Shown: positions 27,941-37,065, counted from the first letter of the stretch. The stretch is 64,000 nt of DNA from Pseudomonas farris (GCF_019145235.1 NZ_JAHSTV010000005.1:62001-126000); one strand, 5' to 3'. A program made the numbers and translations. The notes: generated by a model from the sequence alone, not told the origin.

Positions 27941-29995
27941 ATGCCCCTATCCGCCAACGTCACCAGTGCTCCGATTGCCCACAAGGCCGACGGTTCTGAC
28001 CCGTATGCCTGGCTGCAGGCGCGCGACACCGACGCGGTGCTCGATTACCTGAAAGCTGAAAACCGCTATCAAGAGGCGCAAACCGCCGATCAGGCTGGCC
28101 TGCGCGAAACCCTGTTCGAAGAGATCAAGGGGCGGATTCTCGAAACCGACCTGTCGCTGCCCTCGCCTTGGGGCCCGTACCTGTATTACACCCGCACCAC
28201 CGCCGGCGACGAATACGCCCGTCACTACCGTTGCCCGCGTCCGGCCGATGGCAGCCTGCTGATCGACGAAAGCCAGGAACTGCTGCTGCTTGATCCGAAC
28301 GTGCTGGCCAAGGGTGGCTTTTTTTCCCTGGGCGCGTTCAGCATCAGCCCGGACCACCAGCGTCTGGCCTACAGCATCGACTCCAGTGGTGAAGAGATTT
28401 ACACGCTGTTCGTGAAGGAATTATCCAGCGGCCGCGTCAGCGAACTGGAATTCCAGGATTGCGACGGCAGCATGACCTGGGCCAACGACAGCCTGACGCT
28501 GTTCTTCGGCGAACTCGACGACACCCATCGCCCGCACAAACTGTTCCGCTATCGGCTGGACGGCACCGCGGCCGAAGAGGTGTTCCATGAGCCGGACGGC
28601 CGATTCTTCCTGCATTGCTACCGCTCCAGTTCCGAACGGCAACTGCTGTTGTCGCTTGGCAGCAAGACCACCAGCGAAGTCTGGGTGCTCGACGCCTCGC
28701 TGCCGCATCAGGCCTTTACCTGCCTGGCGCCGAGAGTTGAAGAGCATGAGTACGATGTCGACCACGGCAAACTCGATGGCGAGTGGACGTGGCTGATCCG
28801 CACCAACCGCGACGGCATCAACTTCGCCCTGTACCAGGCCGCCGATACCGGCGTCGCGCCGACCGAAGCCGACTGGCAGAACCTGATTCCCCACAGCGAC
28901 ACAGTGATGCTCGAAGGCATGAGCCTGAACGCCGAGGCCATGACCTTGAGCCTGCGCGAAGGTGGCCTGCCGATCATCGAAGTCCGCCCACGGGACTTGG
29001 TGCCCTATCGCGTGCAATTGCCGGACGCGGCCTACAGCCTGCACGTGCAGAACAGCCTGGAATTTGTCAGCGACCGGATTCGTCTGCGCTACGAAGCCTT
29101 GAACCGTCCGGCGCAGATCCGCCAACTGATTCTGACCACCGGCGAGCAGCAAGTCCTCAAGGAAACCCCGGTGCTCGGCCCGTTCGACGCCGATGCGTAT
29201 GTCAGCCAGCGGCTCTGGTCGACGGCACCGGATGGTACGCAAGTGCCGATCAGCCTTGTGGTCAAACGCGAGTTCCTCGGCAAGCCGACGCCGCTTTATC
29301 TGTACGGCTACGGCGCCTACGGCGAAAGCCTCGACCCGTGGTTCTCCCACGCCCGCCTGAGCCTGCTGGATCGCGGCATGGCGTTTGCCATCGCCCATGT
29401 ACGCGGTGGCGGTGAGCTGGGCGAAGCCTGGTACCGCGCCGGCAAGCAGGAACACAAACACAACACCTTCAGCGACTTCATCGCCTGCGCCGAACACCTG
29501 ATCGCCAACGGCTTCACAACTCCATCACAACTGGCGATCAGCGGTGGCAGCGCCGGTGGCCTGTTGATTGGCGCTGTGCTCAACCAGCGGCCGGAGCTGT
29601 TTGGCGCGGCGATTGCCGAAGTGCCGTTCGTCGACGTGCTCAACACCATGCTCGACCCGGAGCTGCCACTGACCGTCACGGAATACGACGAGTGGGGCAA
29701 CCCGCAAGAACCGGACGTCTATGATCGGATCAAGGCCTACGCCCCGTACGAAAACGTGACTGCGCAAGCCTATCCGGCAACGCTGGTGATCGCCGGCTAC
29801 AACGACAGTCGCGTGCAGTACTGGGAAGCGGCCAAGTGGGTGGCGAAATTGCGCGCAACCAAAACCGACACCAATACCTTGTTGCTCAAGACCGAACTGG
29901 GCGCCGGGCATGGCGGGATGAGCGGTCGTTATCAAGGATTACGTGACGTAGCCCTCGAATACGCATTTGTTTTCAAGGTTTTGGGCATCGCCTGA
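27941..29995 (+). CDS. S9 family peptidase, oligopeptidase B-like
   Basis: 684 residues: an N-terminal seven-bladed propeller that restricts access to short peptides, then an alpha/beta-hydrolase domain. The catalytic triad can be placed at S537 (GGSAGG), D622 (AGYNDSRV) and H657 (GAGHGG). Family phrases include YLYGYGAYG and HVRGGGELG. Oligopeptidase B cleaves after Lys/Arg in short peptides in the cytosol or periplasm; there is no signal peptide here. Flanked on both sides by very similar REPINs. Confidence 0.93.
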   Translation: MPLSANVTSAPIAHKADGSDPYAWLQARDTDAVLDYLKAENRYQEAQTADQAGLRETLFEEIKGRILETDLSLPSPWGPYLYYTRTTAGDEYARHYRCPRPADGSLLIDESQELLLLDPNVLAKGGFFSLGAFSISPDHQRLAYSIDSSGEEIYTLFVKELSSGRVSELEFQDCDGSMTWANDSLTLFFGELDDTHRPHKLFRYRLDGTAAEEVFHEPDGRFFLHCYRSSSERQLLLSLGSKTTSEVWVLDASLPHQAFTCLAPRVEEHEYDVDHGKLDGEWTWLIRTNRDGINFALYQAADTGVAPTEADWQNLIPHSDTVMLEGMSLNAEAMTLSLREGGLPIIEVRPRDLVPYRVQLPDAAYSLHVQNSLEFVSDRIRLRYEALNRPAQIRQLILTTGEQQVLKETPVLGPFDADAYVSQRLWSTAPDGTQVPISLVVKREFLGKPTPLYLYGYGAYGESLDPWFSHARLSLLDRGMAFAIAHVRGGGELGEAWYRAGKQEHKHNTFSDFIACAEHLIANGFTTPSQLAISGGSAGGLLIGAVLNQRPELFGAAIAEVPFVDVLNTMLDPELPLTVTEYDEWGNPQEPDVYDRIKAYAPYENVTAQAYPATLVIAGYNDSRVQYWEAAKWVAKLRATKTDTNTLLLKTELGAGHGGMSGRYQGLRDVALEYAFVFKVLGIA

Positions 29996-30058
29996 GGAAC
30001 TTGGCCCGGTGTGCCGGTCTTAACACCAGACACCGGACCGGATGCAGCACAAAACCAA

Positions 30059-30148
30059 TGTGGGAGCGGGCTTGCTCGCGAAGGGGCCATCACATTCAAC
30101 ATCGATGTTGACTGACACACCGCTTTCGCGAGCAAGCCCGCTCCCACA
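30059..30148. repeat. REPIN (inverted REP pair)
   Basis: Arms TGTGGGAGCGGGCTTGCTCG and CGAGCAAGCCCGCTCCCACA; spacer contains CATCGATGTTGACTGACACA, nearly the same as at 27809. Confidence 0.92.
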
Positions 30149-30210
30149 GGGGATCAATTGCTACCCAAGATCCGGAACAGACACAGACACAAGAAAAAGA
30201 CCGTGACGAC

Positions 30211-30684
30211 ATGTCAGAACCGACCTTACTGAACAACGAAATTCGCGACTGGCTGATGGACTGCGGCCTGTTCGATCAACTGCTGCCGGCAGACTTCGTG
30301 GCGGCTTCGGGTTACTTCAGCATCAGCACCATCGCCGAAGGTGAAGAGATTTTCCATGAGGGCGATGCCGGCAGTTTCATGTGCATCATCCACACCGGCC
30401 AGGTCGCGGTGCAGAAGACCAACAGCGACGGGCAACGGGTGACCATGGCCACTTTGCGCAGCGGTCGGGCGTTCGGCGAAATGGCCGTGCTCGACGGCGA
30501 ACGGCGCTCGGCCAGTTGCGTGGCCGCGAGCAATTGCCAGTTGCTCAATCTGGGCAAGGACTCCTTGGAAAAGATGCTTAACGACGCGCCGAAAATCGCC
30601 GCCAAGATCATCCGCGCCCTCGCCGTTTCCCTCTCCAAACGCTTGCGCATGGCAGACGGGCAACTGCTCTCGCAACAGATTTAG
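30211..30684 (+). CDS. Cyclic nucleotide-binding domain protein
   Basis: 157 residues made of a single CNB domain without DNA-binding, channel or kinase part. The phosphate-binding cassette reads FGEMAVLDGERRSAS, with the Glu and Arg that hold the ribose and phosphate of cAMP or cGMP. N-terminal residues 1-25 form a helix leading into the beta roll. It could be a small regulator or a sensor that binds a partner; the target is unknown. Its stop is only three bases from the end of the convergent gene. Confidence 0.88.
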   Translation: MSEPTLLNNEIRDWLMDCGLFDQLLPADFVAASGYFSISTIAEGEEIFHEGDAGSFMCIIHTGQVAVQKTNSDGQRVTMATLRSGRAFGEMAVLDGERRSASCVAASNCQLLNLGKDSLEKMLNDAPKIAAKIIRALAVSLSKRLRMADGQLLSQQI

Positions 30685-30687
30685 ACA

Positions 30688-30978
30688 CTAACCGCCCGGC
30701 GTTTTGATTTTCGTCGTGGTCGGTTCAAGGCCCGGCAAGGTCTGGTCTTTGGGTGGATTGGGCATTTCGATCGGCGGCAACAGTGGTGGCCCGCCACTGC
30801 TGGAACCGGCCTTGGGCACGCTGGTCGGGGTGATCTGCGGATACGGCGTCGGAGTGGCGGTGCCGGGAGAACCGGGCGTCGGCACGGGGCTGGTGGGGAT
30901 GGTTTGCAGCTCCTGGGCCTGCACTGCAGTTATCGAGAGCGCGGCCAGGGCAATGACCGTTAGAATGGTGCGCTTCAT
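30688..30978 (-). CDS. Secreted proline-rich small protein
   Basis: 96 residues from ATG 30978 (GGAG site eight bases upstream). A cleavable signal peptide (MKRTILTVIALAALSITAVQAQ) is followed by a low-complexity chain rich in Pro, Thr, Ser and Gly (TPGSPGTATPTPYPQITPTS). No enzyme motif is visible. It is probably periplasmic or cell-wall associated; function unknown. The gene ends three bases from the CNB gene on the opposite strand. Confidence 0.7.
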   Translation of the reverse strand: MKRTILTVIALAALSITAVQAQELQTIPTSPVPTPGSPGTATPTPYPQITPTSVPKAGSSSGGPPLLPPIEMPNPPKDQTLPGLEPTTTKIKTPGG

Positions 30979-31074
30979 CAATGGCTCCGTTGGCCTTGTT
31001 GTCTTTTTGCAGGCTACTCCCAACTGCGCGTGTTTGCCTTCCTCCGTATATCAATTTCTCCTCAAGAGAGCCCC

Positions 31075-31761
31075 ATGAAACGTTTCGTTCTGCTCGACAC
31101 CACCCCCATCCCTGAAAACGGCGGTGCCCTGTGCCTGTTCGAATACGGCGAGGACTTCGTCATCAAGATTCAGGGCGGCGACGGCGGACAGTTGATGAAC
31201 ACCCGCATGCACGGCTCCGAAGATGCCCTGGCCGAAATCCCCTGCCGCAAGGTCGCCGGCCGGCCGAATTCGCGGGTATTGATCGGTGGCCTGGGCATGG
31301 GCTTCACCCTCGCCTCGGCGCTCAAGCATTTGGGCAAAACGGCTGAAGTGGTGGTCGCTGAGCTGGTGCCCGGTGTGGTTGAGTGGAACCGCGGACCGCT
31401 GGGCGAGAAAGCCGGCAATCCGCTGCTCGACCCGCGAACGGTAATCCGTATGGAAGATGTGGCCAAAGTGCTGCAAGCCGAGCCGCAAGGTTTCGATGCG
31501 ATCATGCTCGACGTCGACAACGGCCCCGAAGGCCTGACCCAGCGGGCCAACAGCTGGCTTTACTCCGCCGGTGGCCTGAGCGCCTGTGCCAAGGCGTTGC
31601 GGCCCAAAGGCGTGCTGGCGGTGTGGTCAGCCAGCGCCGACAAGCAGTTTTCCGACAAACTGAAGAAGGCCGGTTTCAAGGCCGAGGAAGTCCAGGTTTT
31701 CGCCCATGGCAACAAAGGCACCCGCCACACCATCTGGATTGCCGAGAAGCTTAAGGGCTGA
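31075..31761 (+). CDS. Spermidine synthase-like methyltransferase-fold protein
   Basis: 228 residues from ATG 31075 (AAGAGAG site upstream). Rossmann-type SAM-binding signature LIGGLGMGFTL and the acidic strand IMLDVDNGPEG are present. The N-terminal beta domain of true spermidine synthases is very short, so putrescine aminopropylation is uncertain; such proteins are usually annotated only as spermidine synthase-like. Followed closely by yajD on the same strand. Confidence 0.8.
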   Translation: MKRFVLLDTTPIPENGGALCLFEYGEDFVIKIQGGDGGQLMNTRMHGSEDALAEIPCRKVAGRPNSRVLIGGLGMGFTLASALKHLGKTAEVVVAELVPGVVEWNRGPLGEKAGNPLLDPRTVIRMEDVAKVLQAEPQGFDAIMLDVDNGPEGLTQRANSWLYSAGGLSACAKALRPKGVLAVWSASADKQFSDKLKKAGFKAEEVQVFAHGNKGTRHTIWIAEKLKG

Positions 31762-31809
31762 GCTAAACTCACGTCATAACCGTCATTAGTCTTTTACAAA
31801 GGTGAACCC

Positions 31810-32181
31810 ATGAGTTCGTCCACCCCAACCAACACATCGAAGCTGGACCGCATCCTCGCCGACAACCAGCGCGACAAGGAAATGGGTTACCGCGACAAGG
31901 CCCTGAAGATGTACCCGCACGTGTGCGGCCGCTGCGCCCGTGAGTTCTCCGGCAAACGCCTGAGCGAACTGACCGTGCATCACCGCGACCACAACCACGA
32001 CAACAACCCTCAGGATGGCTCGAACTGGGAGCTGTTGTGCCTGTATTGCCACGACAATGAACACTCGCGTTATACCGATCAGCAGTATTTCGATGAAGGC
32101 TCGTTGAGTACGCCGAAGATTGCCAAGGCGACGCACAACCCGTTTGCGGCGTTGGCCGGGTTGATGAAGAAAGAAGACTGA
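31810..32181 (+). CDS. yajD: HNH nuclease YajD
   Basis: 123 residues. The HNH core is CGRCAREF...LTVHHRDHNHDNN...LLCLYCHDNEH, with two CxxC zinc pairs and the catalytic HH. YajD-type proteins are small stand-alone HNH proteins common in gamma-proteobacteria; their DNA target is not known. Start ATG 31810 follows AAAGGTGAACCC. Confidence 0.9.
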   Translation: MSSSTPTNTSKLDRILADNQRDKEMGYRDKALKMYPHVCGRCAREFSGKRLSELTVHHRDHNHDNNPQDGSNWELLCLYCHDNEHSRYTDQQYFDEGSLSTPKIAKATHNPFAALAGLMKKED

Positions 32182-32207
32182 AGATATTCAGCGCCTGCAC
32201 CGGCCCC

Positions 32208-32304
32208 ATCGCGGGCAAGCCCGCTCCCACATTTAATCTGCGGCGTACACAAATAGTGTGTTCACCCGAGATCCAGTGTGGGAGCGGGCTTGCTCGCGAA
32301 AGCG
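32208..32304. repeat. REPIN (inverted REP pair)
   Basis: Arms CGCGGGCAAGCCCGCTCCCA and GTGTGGGAGCGGGCTTGCTC around a spacer containing GCGTACACAAATAGTGTG, which recalls the spacer of the REPIN at 15481 (CGTACACAAACTCTGTGT). Confidence 0.9.
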
Positions 32305-32355
32305 ATCGAACAATCACCACCAATCTACAATCTGCCCCCCCTCCCCCAATCCCCG

Positions 32356-32361
32356 TATAAT
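32356..32361 (+). promoter_or_regulatory. Candidate -10 promoter element
   Basis: A perfect TATAAT lies 30 bases before the methyltransferase start codon and just after a C-rich tract. The -35 region is weak, so this is suggestive only. Confidence 0.35.
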
Positions 32362-32391
32362 CGCCGTTTTTTCCCCGAAGGCACCCCGCTC

Positions 32392-32862
32392 GTGGCAGAT
32401 AAACGGTACAGCTGCATTGGTTTGTATAACCCCAAATCACCGGAGAACGTCGGTTCGGTGATGCGCGCCGCCGGCTGCTATGGCGTGGCGTCGGTGTTTT
32501 ACACCGGCAAGCGTTATGAACGCGCCGCCGATTTCGTGACAGACACCAAGAAAGTCCACTACGACATTCCGCTGATCGGCATCGACGACCTGAAAAAAAT
32601 CCTGCCCCTGGGCTGCGTCCCGGTTGCCGTGGAACTGGTCGATGGCGCCCGCTCGCTGCCGGAATACACTCACCCGGATCGTGCCCTCTACATCTTCGGC
32701 CCCGAAGACGGTTCGCTGGATAAAGAAATCCGCGAGTGGTGCGAAGACGTGGTCTACATCCCGACCACCGGCTGCATGAACCTGGCGGCCACCGTCAACG
32801 TTGTGCTGTATGACCGCATGGCCAAAGGCAACAACACCCGCTCTGGGCCGAAATTCCGCTGA
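32392..32862 (+). CDS. TrmH/SpoU (SPOUT) family RNA 2'-O-methyltransferase
   Basis: 156 residues from GTG 32392, with GAAGG upstream. Single SPOUT domain: motif 1 NPKSPENVGSVMRAAGCYG, motif 2 ALYIFGPEDGSL, and the knot motif 3 NLAATVNVVLYDRM. The length matches minimal TrmL-like enzymes that methylate tRNA at the wobble base, but substrate assignment within this family is not safe from sequence. Confidence 0.88.
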   Translation: MADKRYSCIGLYNPKSPENVGSVMRAAGCYGVASVFYTGKRYERAADFVTDTKKVHYDIPLIGIDDLKKILPLGCVPVAVELVDGARSLPEYTHPDRALYIFGPEDGSLDKEIREWCEDVVYIPTTGCMNLAATVNVVLYDRMAKGNNTRSGPKFR

Positions 32863-32954
32863 ATTGCCACATATTCGATGGAACAAGCCGCTCGCCCAGG
32901 CAGTCAGCTAAATATCTATTGCTGAAGCAACCCTTCCCTGCCTGGAGACAGATC

Positions 32955-33332
32955 ATGCGCGAGTTCAATCCTGTAGAACGTATCGAAACCACCCCGTTCC
33001 AGAGCCCTTCCGAAAAGAACGTTCATGGCTGGGAACGCGCCGGGTCCCTGGCGGGTGGCGTGGTCATGCTAAGCAAGGGCTTGCGACGCGGCGGCGTGTT
33101 CGGATTGATTGAAATAGCCATCGGCGGCATAGCCCTGGCCCGGGGCATCACTGGGCATTGTTCGGCGAAAAGACTGTTGGAAAAGAACCGTCAGGACATG
33201 GAAAACGCACGCGCGAGAATCGAGCGCGCCGGGGATGACCTGAGCCGCATGAAAGCCAATGCCGAAGCGGCGACCAGCACGGCGACCGTGACGGGAAATG
33301 ATTCGTTGAACTCGCCGAAAGCCGGGGTCTGA
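32955..33332 (+). CDS. DUF2892 (YgaP-like) membrane protein
   Basis: 125 residues from ATG 32955 with a GGAGA site. The central part (RAGSLAGGVVMLSKGLRRGGVFGLIEIAIGG...) carries the hydrophobic double helix of YgaP-like domains with small-residue packing; the C-terminal third is a charged coiled-coil-like helix (KNRQDMENARARIERAGDDL). No rhodanese domain is attached. Function unknown. Confidence 0.75.
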   Translation: MREFNPVERIETTPFQSPSEKNVHGWERAGSLAGGVVMLSKGLRRGGVFGLIEIAIGGIALARGITGHCSAKRLLEKNRQDMENARARIERAGDDLSRMKANAEAATSTATVTGNDSLNSPKAGV

Positions 33333-33393
33333 TCCGAAGGTTGCGGTGGGGCTCAGGGCCTCATCGCGATCCGACTTGCCCGCGATGGCGGTG

Positions 33394-34626
33394 CTACTGA
33401 AGCAACCCGGTATCAAGCACCTTGGAAGACTCGCCAATAACGCTTTGCGCGAGCTGAACGAATGCCTTGGTATCCACACTCTCCAAATGCATCGCCCCAC
33501 GCAGCACATCATCCAGTGAGCGCTTGTTGCGGGTTTTCAGGCGAATTTCGCGATCCAGTTCCTGTAGCAACACCACCGCTTTGGCCACCTGCGCCGGGTT
33601 GATCTGCTCACCGCGCAAAGTGCTGACCTTCTGGCTGTCCTTGACCAACTTGCTGTGTAGGCTCTCATACCGCTCATCACTCATGCCGCCTGCGCGGCGC
33701 ACCAGTTCGATGGCGTAATACTCGGCAAACCCTTCGCTGATCCAGTCGCTGCGCTGGCTGTCGTTGATCCGCCCCAACACTTGAGCCAGTTCACGCACCA
33801 GCGCACTGGTGCCGCTTTCGCTGACCAGCGGCAGACGCGTGTTCAGGTAGATCGATTCATGCGCGGCCGAGCTGCCGCGCCACATCGGGTCGTTGCCGCC
33901 GACAATCAGCAACTTGCTGGGATGACGCGGAAAAGTTTCCTGCACTTGCGGCCAGACAAAGGTCAGCAGCGTCAGCACGTCCATGCGGCGCATGCCCTGC
34001 CCCTGTGGCGAGGCGACGGTGACTTCGGTTTCCCCCAGCCGCGTGCGACGGCTGCCTAGATGGCCGGCGAGCATCCAGCCAGTGGGACGGTCGAACAGAC
34101 GCGAGACGTTATCGATCCGGAACTTGTTCTTGCCGATCCGCGGCCAGGCGGTTTCGACGCTTTTCCAACCGGTGGGCAATTCGAATTCAAGGCGTGAGAC
34201 CAGTTCGATGCCGTCCTGCTGATCGAGTTTGGCCGCGGGCACCAGGTCATCGCCACGCATCAGCGCCCAGTTCGGCGTCATGCGGGTGTCGAAGCTGCCG
34301 CTCTTGCGCCCATGGCTGATGCGCACGCGGTAGGTCAGGCGGGCCTTTTCGGCGGTCGGACGCCAGACACCACGGGCCTGTTTGCCCGGTGTGAGCTGCC
34401 ATTGGCCATCGGCCTTGAAATCACTGTAATGACTGCCATCGCCCAAGTCGAAATCCAGACTGCGCACCGCTGAGCCCTGGGCCAGGGTCAGGCGCACTTC
34501 GGCCTGATCGCTTTGCGGCAACAAGCGCACGTGATAATCCAGATCGACTTTCTTCGCCGCCCATACAGGCAAACTCAGGGCCAGCAGCCCGACAGCCAAC
34601 GCCCGCCGCACTCCCACAGCCGCCAT
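33394..34626 (-). CDS. Periplasmic M1/M61-like peptidase homologue with degenerate zinc site
   Basis: 410 residues from ATG 34626; an AGGAG site lies five bases upstream, and a signal peptide (ALAVGLLALSLPVWA-AK) follows. The middle and C-terminal parts follow gluzincin peptidases: the third zinc ligand region WISEGFAEYYA (Glu298) is intact, but the expected HExxH helix reads R278-E-L-A-Q282. Both zinc histidines are lost, so classical peptidase activity is unlikely. It may be a binding or scaffold protein. It follows ycgN by 57 bases on the same strand and could share its transcript. Confidence 0.78.
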   Translation of the reverse strand: MAAVGVRRALAVGLLALSLPVWAAKKVDLDYHVRLLPQSDQAEVRLTLAQGSAVRSLDFDLGDGSHYSDFKADGQWQLTPGKQARGVWRPTAEKARLTYRVRISHGRKSGSFDTRMTPNWALMRGDDLVPAAKLDQQDGIELVSRLEFELPTGWKSVETAWPRIGKNKFRIDNVSRLFDRPTGWMLAGHLGSRRTRLGETEVTVASPQGQGMRRMDVLTLLTFVWPQVQETFPRHPSKLLIVGGNDPMWRGSSAAHESIYLNTRLPLVSESGTSALVRELAQVLGRINDSQRSDWISEGFAEYYAIELVRRAGGMSDERYESLHSKLVKDSQKVSTLRGEQINPAQVAKAVVLLQELDREIRLKTRNKRSLDDVLRGAMHLESVDTKAFVQLAQSVIGESSKVLDTGLLQ

Positions 34627-34682
34627 ACACACTCCTGGTGTGGCGAGCGAGCAACCTCCCTCACCACCATAAGCAATGGGAA

Positions 34683-35132
34683 TCAACCCGCGCGAAAAAT
34701 CAGATGGTCTTCCCAATCGTCTTCGGCCACGCTGCCCTCGGCGAGCATGCGCCCGGACTGGGAAATACGTTCGTGATGCACCGCCTCCCGATCACCGCAC
34801 ACCAGGTGATGCCAGAGCGGCAAATCCTTGCCTTCGCTGACCAGTCGATAACCGCAGGTCGGTGGCAGCCATTTGAACTCATCGGCCTTGCCCGGCGTGA
34901 GCTGGATGCAATCGGGCACAAAGTCGCGGCGGTTGGGGTAATCGGTGCACTGACAGGTTTTGAGGTCCAGCAACTTGCAGGCGATGCGCGTGTAGTAGAC
35001 GGCGTTGTCGTCTTCGTCCTCGAGTTTTTGCAGGCAGCACAGGCCACAGCCATCGCACAGCGATTCCCATTCCTCTTGATCGAGTTGATCGAGGGTTTTG
35101 CGTATCCAGAACGGTTCGACTTTGGCGGCCAT
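34683..35132 (-). CDS. ycgN: YcgN family cysteine-cluster protein (UPF0260)
   Basis: 149 residues. The cysteine-rich signature [12 protein letters not shown], a second group [15 protein letters not shown] and CGYRL/CGD further on match the zinc/iron-chelating CxxCxxCC family. The biochemical role is unknown. Start [14 protein letters not shown] is typical of the family. Confidence 0.92.
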   Translation of the reverse strand: MAAKVEPFWIRKTLDQLDQEEWESLCDGCGLCCLQKLEDEDDNAVYYTRIACKLLDLKTCQCTDYPNRRDFVPDCIQLTPGKADEFKWLPPTCGYRLVSEGKDLPLWHHLVCGDREAVHHERISQSGRMLAEGSVAEDDWEDHLIFRAG

Positions 35133-35410
35133 GGCTCAAGCATCAACATCAGGTGGTGAAAAGGCCGCCAGTCTAGTGCCAAGGCACCGGCGGGCCAAGC
35201 ATTGGCGACTGCCGGTACACGGCACTTGTGAGTTTTTGCGCCGCCCGGTAGCTTTGCCAATCGCAAGAAGCCCTGCCCACGTGCCATTAACGCTCAACCG
35301 CGTTGCATTCAGGTGAACGGCCCAGGCTCTCGGAAAACCCCATCGCTCAGCTCAACTGCGCTCGCCGGTTTTTAGACGACCCTCACTTTCAAACGTAAAG
35401 GAATCTCTTG

Positions 35411-36004
35411 ATGAGTGCTAACCCACGCGTTGCCGATTACGCCATTCACCCTCAGTTCACCGATCGCTGGTCGCCCCGTGCCTTCACCGGCGAAACCATT
35501 GCCGAAGAGACCCTGCTGAGCTTCTTCGAAGCCGCGCGCTGGGCACCATCGGCGTACAACTCGCAACCTTGGCGGTTTCTCTATGCGCGTCGCGACACGC
35601 CGAACTGGGAGCGTTACCTGGGCCTGCTGAACGAGTTCAACCGCAGCTGGGCCCAGCATGCCTCGGCACTGGTGATCGTGGTCTCGAAAACCACCTTTGC
35701 GATACCTGGCGCCACCGAAGAAACACCGGCGCAATCCCACACTTTCGACACCGGTTCGGCCTGGGGCCACCTGGCGCTGCAAGCGAGTATCAGCGGCTGG
35801 CACACTCACGGCATGGCCGGTTTCGATCAGGAACTGACCCGCAAAGAGCTGAATATTCCTGAGGGCTATGCGCTGCACGCGGCGGTGGCGATCGGCAAGC
35901 TGGGCGACAAGGCGACGCTGGCCGAGTACCTGCAAGCGCGCGAAGAGCCAAGCCCGCGTCGTCCGCTGAGCGAGTTGGCGGCTGAAGGTGATTTCACCCT
36001 CTAA
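35411..36004 (+). CDS. Nitroreductase family protein
   Basis: 197 residues from ATG 35411, with AAAGGA eight bases upstream (the TTG at 35408 is not needed). FMN-dependent fold marks: RWSPRAF near the start, AARWAPSAYNSQPWRF, which lines the FMN phosphate site, and ASISGWHTHGMAGFD. The family uses NAD(P)H to reduce nitroaromatics, quinones or other acceptors; the physiological substrate is unknown. Confidence 0.9.
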   Translation: MSANPRVADYAIHPQFTDRWSPRAFTGETIAEETLLSFFEAARWAPSAYNSQPWRFLYARRDTPNWERYLGLLNEFNRSWAQHASALVIVVSKTTFAIPGATEETPAQSHTFDTGSAWGHLALQASISGWHTHGMAGFDQELTRKELNIPEGYALHAAVAIGKLGDKATLAEYLQAREEPSPRRPLSELAAEGDFTL

Positions 36005-36022
36005 CCAACGATGAAGTTCAAA

Positions 36023-36112
36023 TGTGGGAGCGGGCTTGCTCGCGAAAGCGGTGTGTCAGTCACCTTGAATATCGGCTGACACATCACCTTCGCGAGCAAG
36101 CCCGCTCCCACA
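36023..36112. repeat. REPIN (inverted REP pair)
   Basis: Arms TGTGGGAGCGGGCTTGCTCG and CGAGCAAGCCCGCTCCCACA between convergent genes; the spacer includes GTGTGTCAGTCACC and GGCTGACACATCACC. Confidence 0.92.
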
Positions 36113-36132
36113 TTATTTGATTGGTGGTGGAT

Positions 36133-37065
36133 TTAATACCCGCGCGCGAAATCCACTTCCCCACGCAACGCTTCGCCCGCCTGATACGCCCGCAGGTTTT
36201 CGACGAACAACTTCACCATCATCGGTGGCGAAGTCGGTGCAGAACTGTGGCCGGTCAGCAGCAGGCCCCACGCGGTCCAGAACGGATGGCGTTGCGGCAG
36301 CGGCTCCTGACGACAGACATCAATCACAGCCCCGGCCAGATGCCCTTCCTTCAAGGCTTCCACCAGATCCGCATCGACCACCGCGACGCCGCGCCCGACG
36401 TTGATGAACAACCCGGTCGGCTTGAACTGCTTGAACAGTGCGGCGTCGTACAGGTCGTGAGTATTCGGGGTGTTCGGCAGCAGATTGATCACGTAATCCA
36501 CTTCGCCGACCAGGCGCGGCAAATCACTTAGCGCGCCGACTTCGACAAAGGGCGCCTGCTCGCGGGCTTCGCTGGCGATGCCATATAACTCGACGCCGAA
36601 CGGCAGCAGAAACTGCGCCACGGTCTGACCGATGTCACCGGTGCCGACGATCAACACCTTGCGCCCGGCCAGGCTTTGACCCTGGCGGTTGTCCCATTTA
36701 CGCTCGACCTGGCTGACCAGTCGCGCCAGTACTTCGCGCTCGTGGCCGAGCATGTAAGTCAGTACGTATTCGGCCATGACCTGACCGAAAATCCCTACCG
36801 CGCGAGTCAGGCGATAGTGGCGTGGCAGGCCGTCGGCCAGCAACGGCGTGATGCCGGCCCAGGTCGACTGCAGCCATGCCGGCGTGTGGCCCTGACGCAA
36901 CAGCGTCGCCAGCAGGTCCGGCTGACCGAGCCAGACTTGGCAATCGGCGGCCTGACGGGCCAGTTCGGCGGAGTCGCCGCTGGTCAGTACTTCCAGATCA
37001 GGCGCTGCCTGACGCAACAATTGGGCATACACAGGGTGGTCGTGTTCAGCAATCAGAACGCGCAT
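36133..37065 (-). CDS. D-2-hydroxyacid dehydrogenase (GhrA-like)
   Basis: 310 residues. NAD(P)-binding Rossmann motif GTGDIG is at 141-146. The catalytic triad of the family can be placed at R225 (NVGRGVAV), E254 (CRQEP) and H273 (TGHSSAP). The enzyme would reduce 2-oxoacids such as glyoxylate or hydroxypyruvate, or oxidise the matching D-hydroxy acids, in the cytosol. Transcribed alone, downstream of ycgL. Confidence 0.9.
   Translation of the reverse strand: MRVLIAEHDHPVYAQLLRQAAPDLEVLTSGDSAELARQAADCQVWLGQPDLLATLLRQGHTPAWLQSTWAGITPLLADGLPRHYRLTRAVGIFGQVMAEYVLTYMLGHEREVLARLVSQVERKWDNRQGQSLAGRKVLIVGTGDIGQTVAQFLLPFGVELYGIASEAREQAPFVEVGALSDLPRLVGEVDYVINLLPNTPNTHDLYDAALFKQFKPTGLFINVGRGVAVVDADLVEALKEGHLAGAVIDVCRQEPLPQRHPFWTAWGLLLTGHSSAPTSPPMMVKLFVENLRAYQAGEALRGEVDFARGY

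Noticed and set aside
28421..29497. 358-codon minus-strand open frame inside the S9 peptidase gene
   Set aside because: Antisense shadow; the peptidase with its complete triad explains the sequence.
15481..36112. REP/REPIN repeats as a possible CRISPR array
   Set aside because: Copies are inverted pairs scattered kilobases apart, without regular spacers or cas genes.
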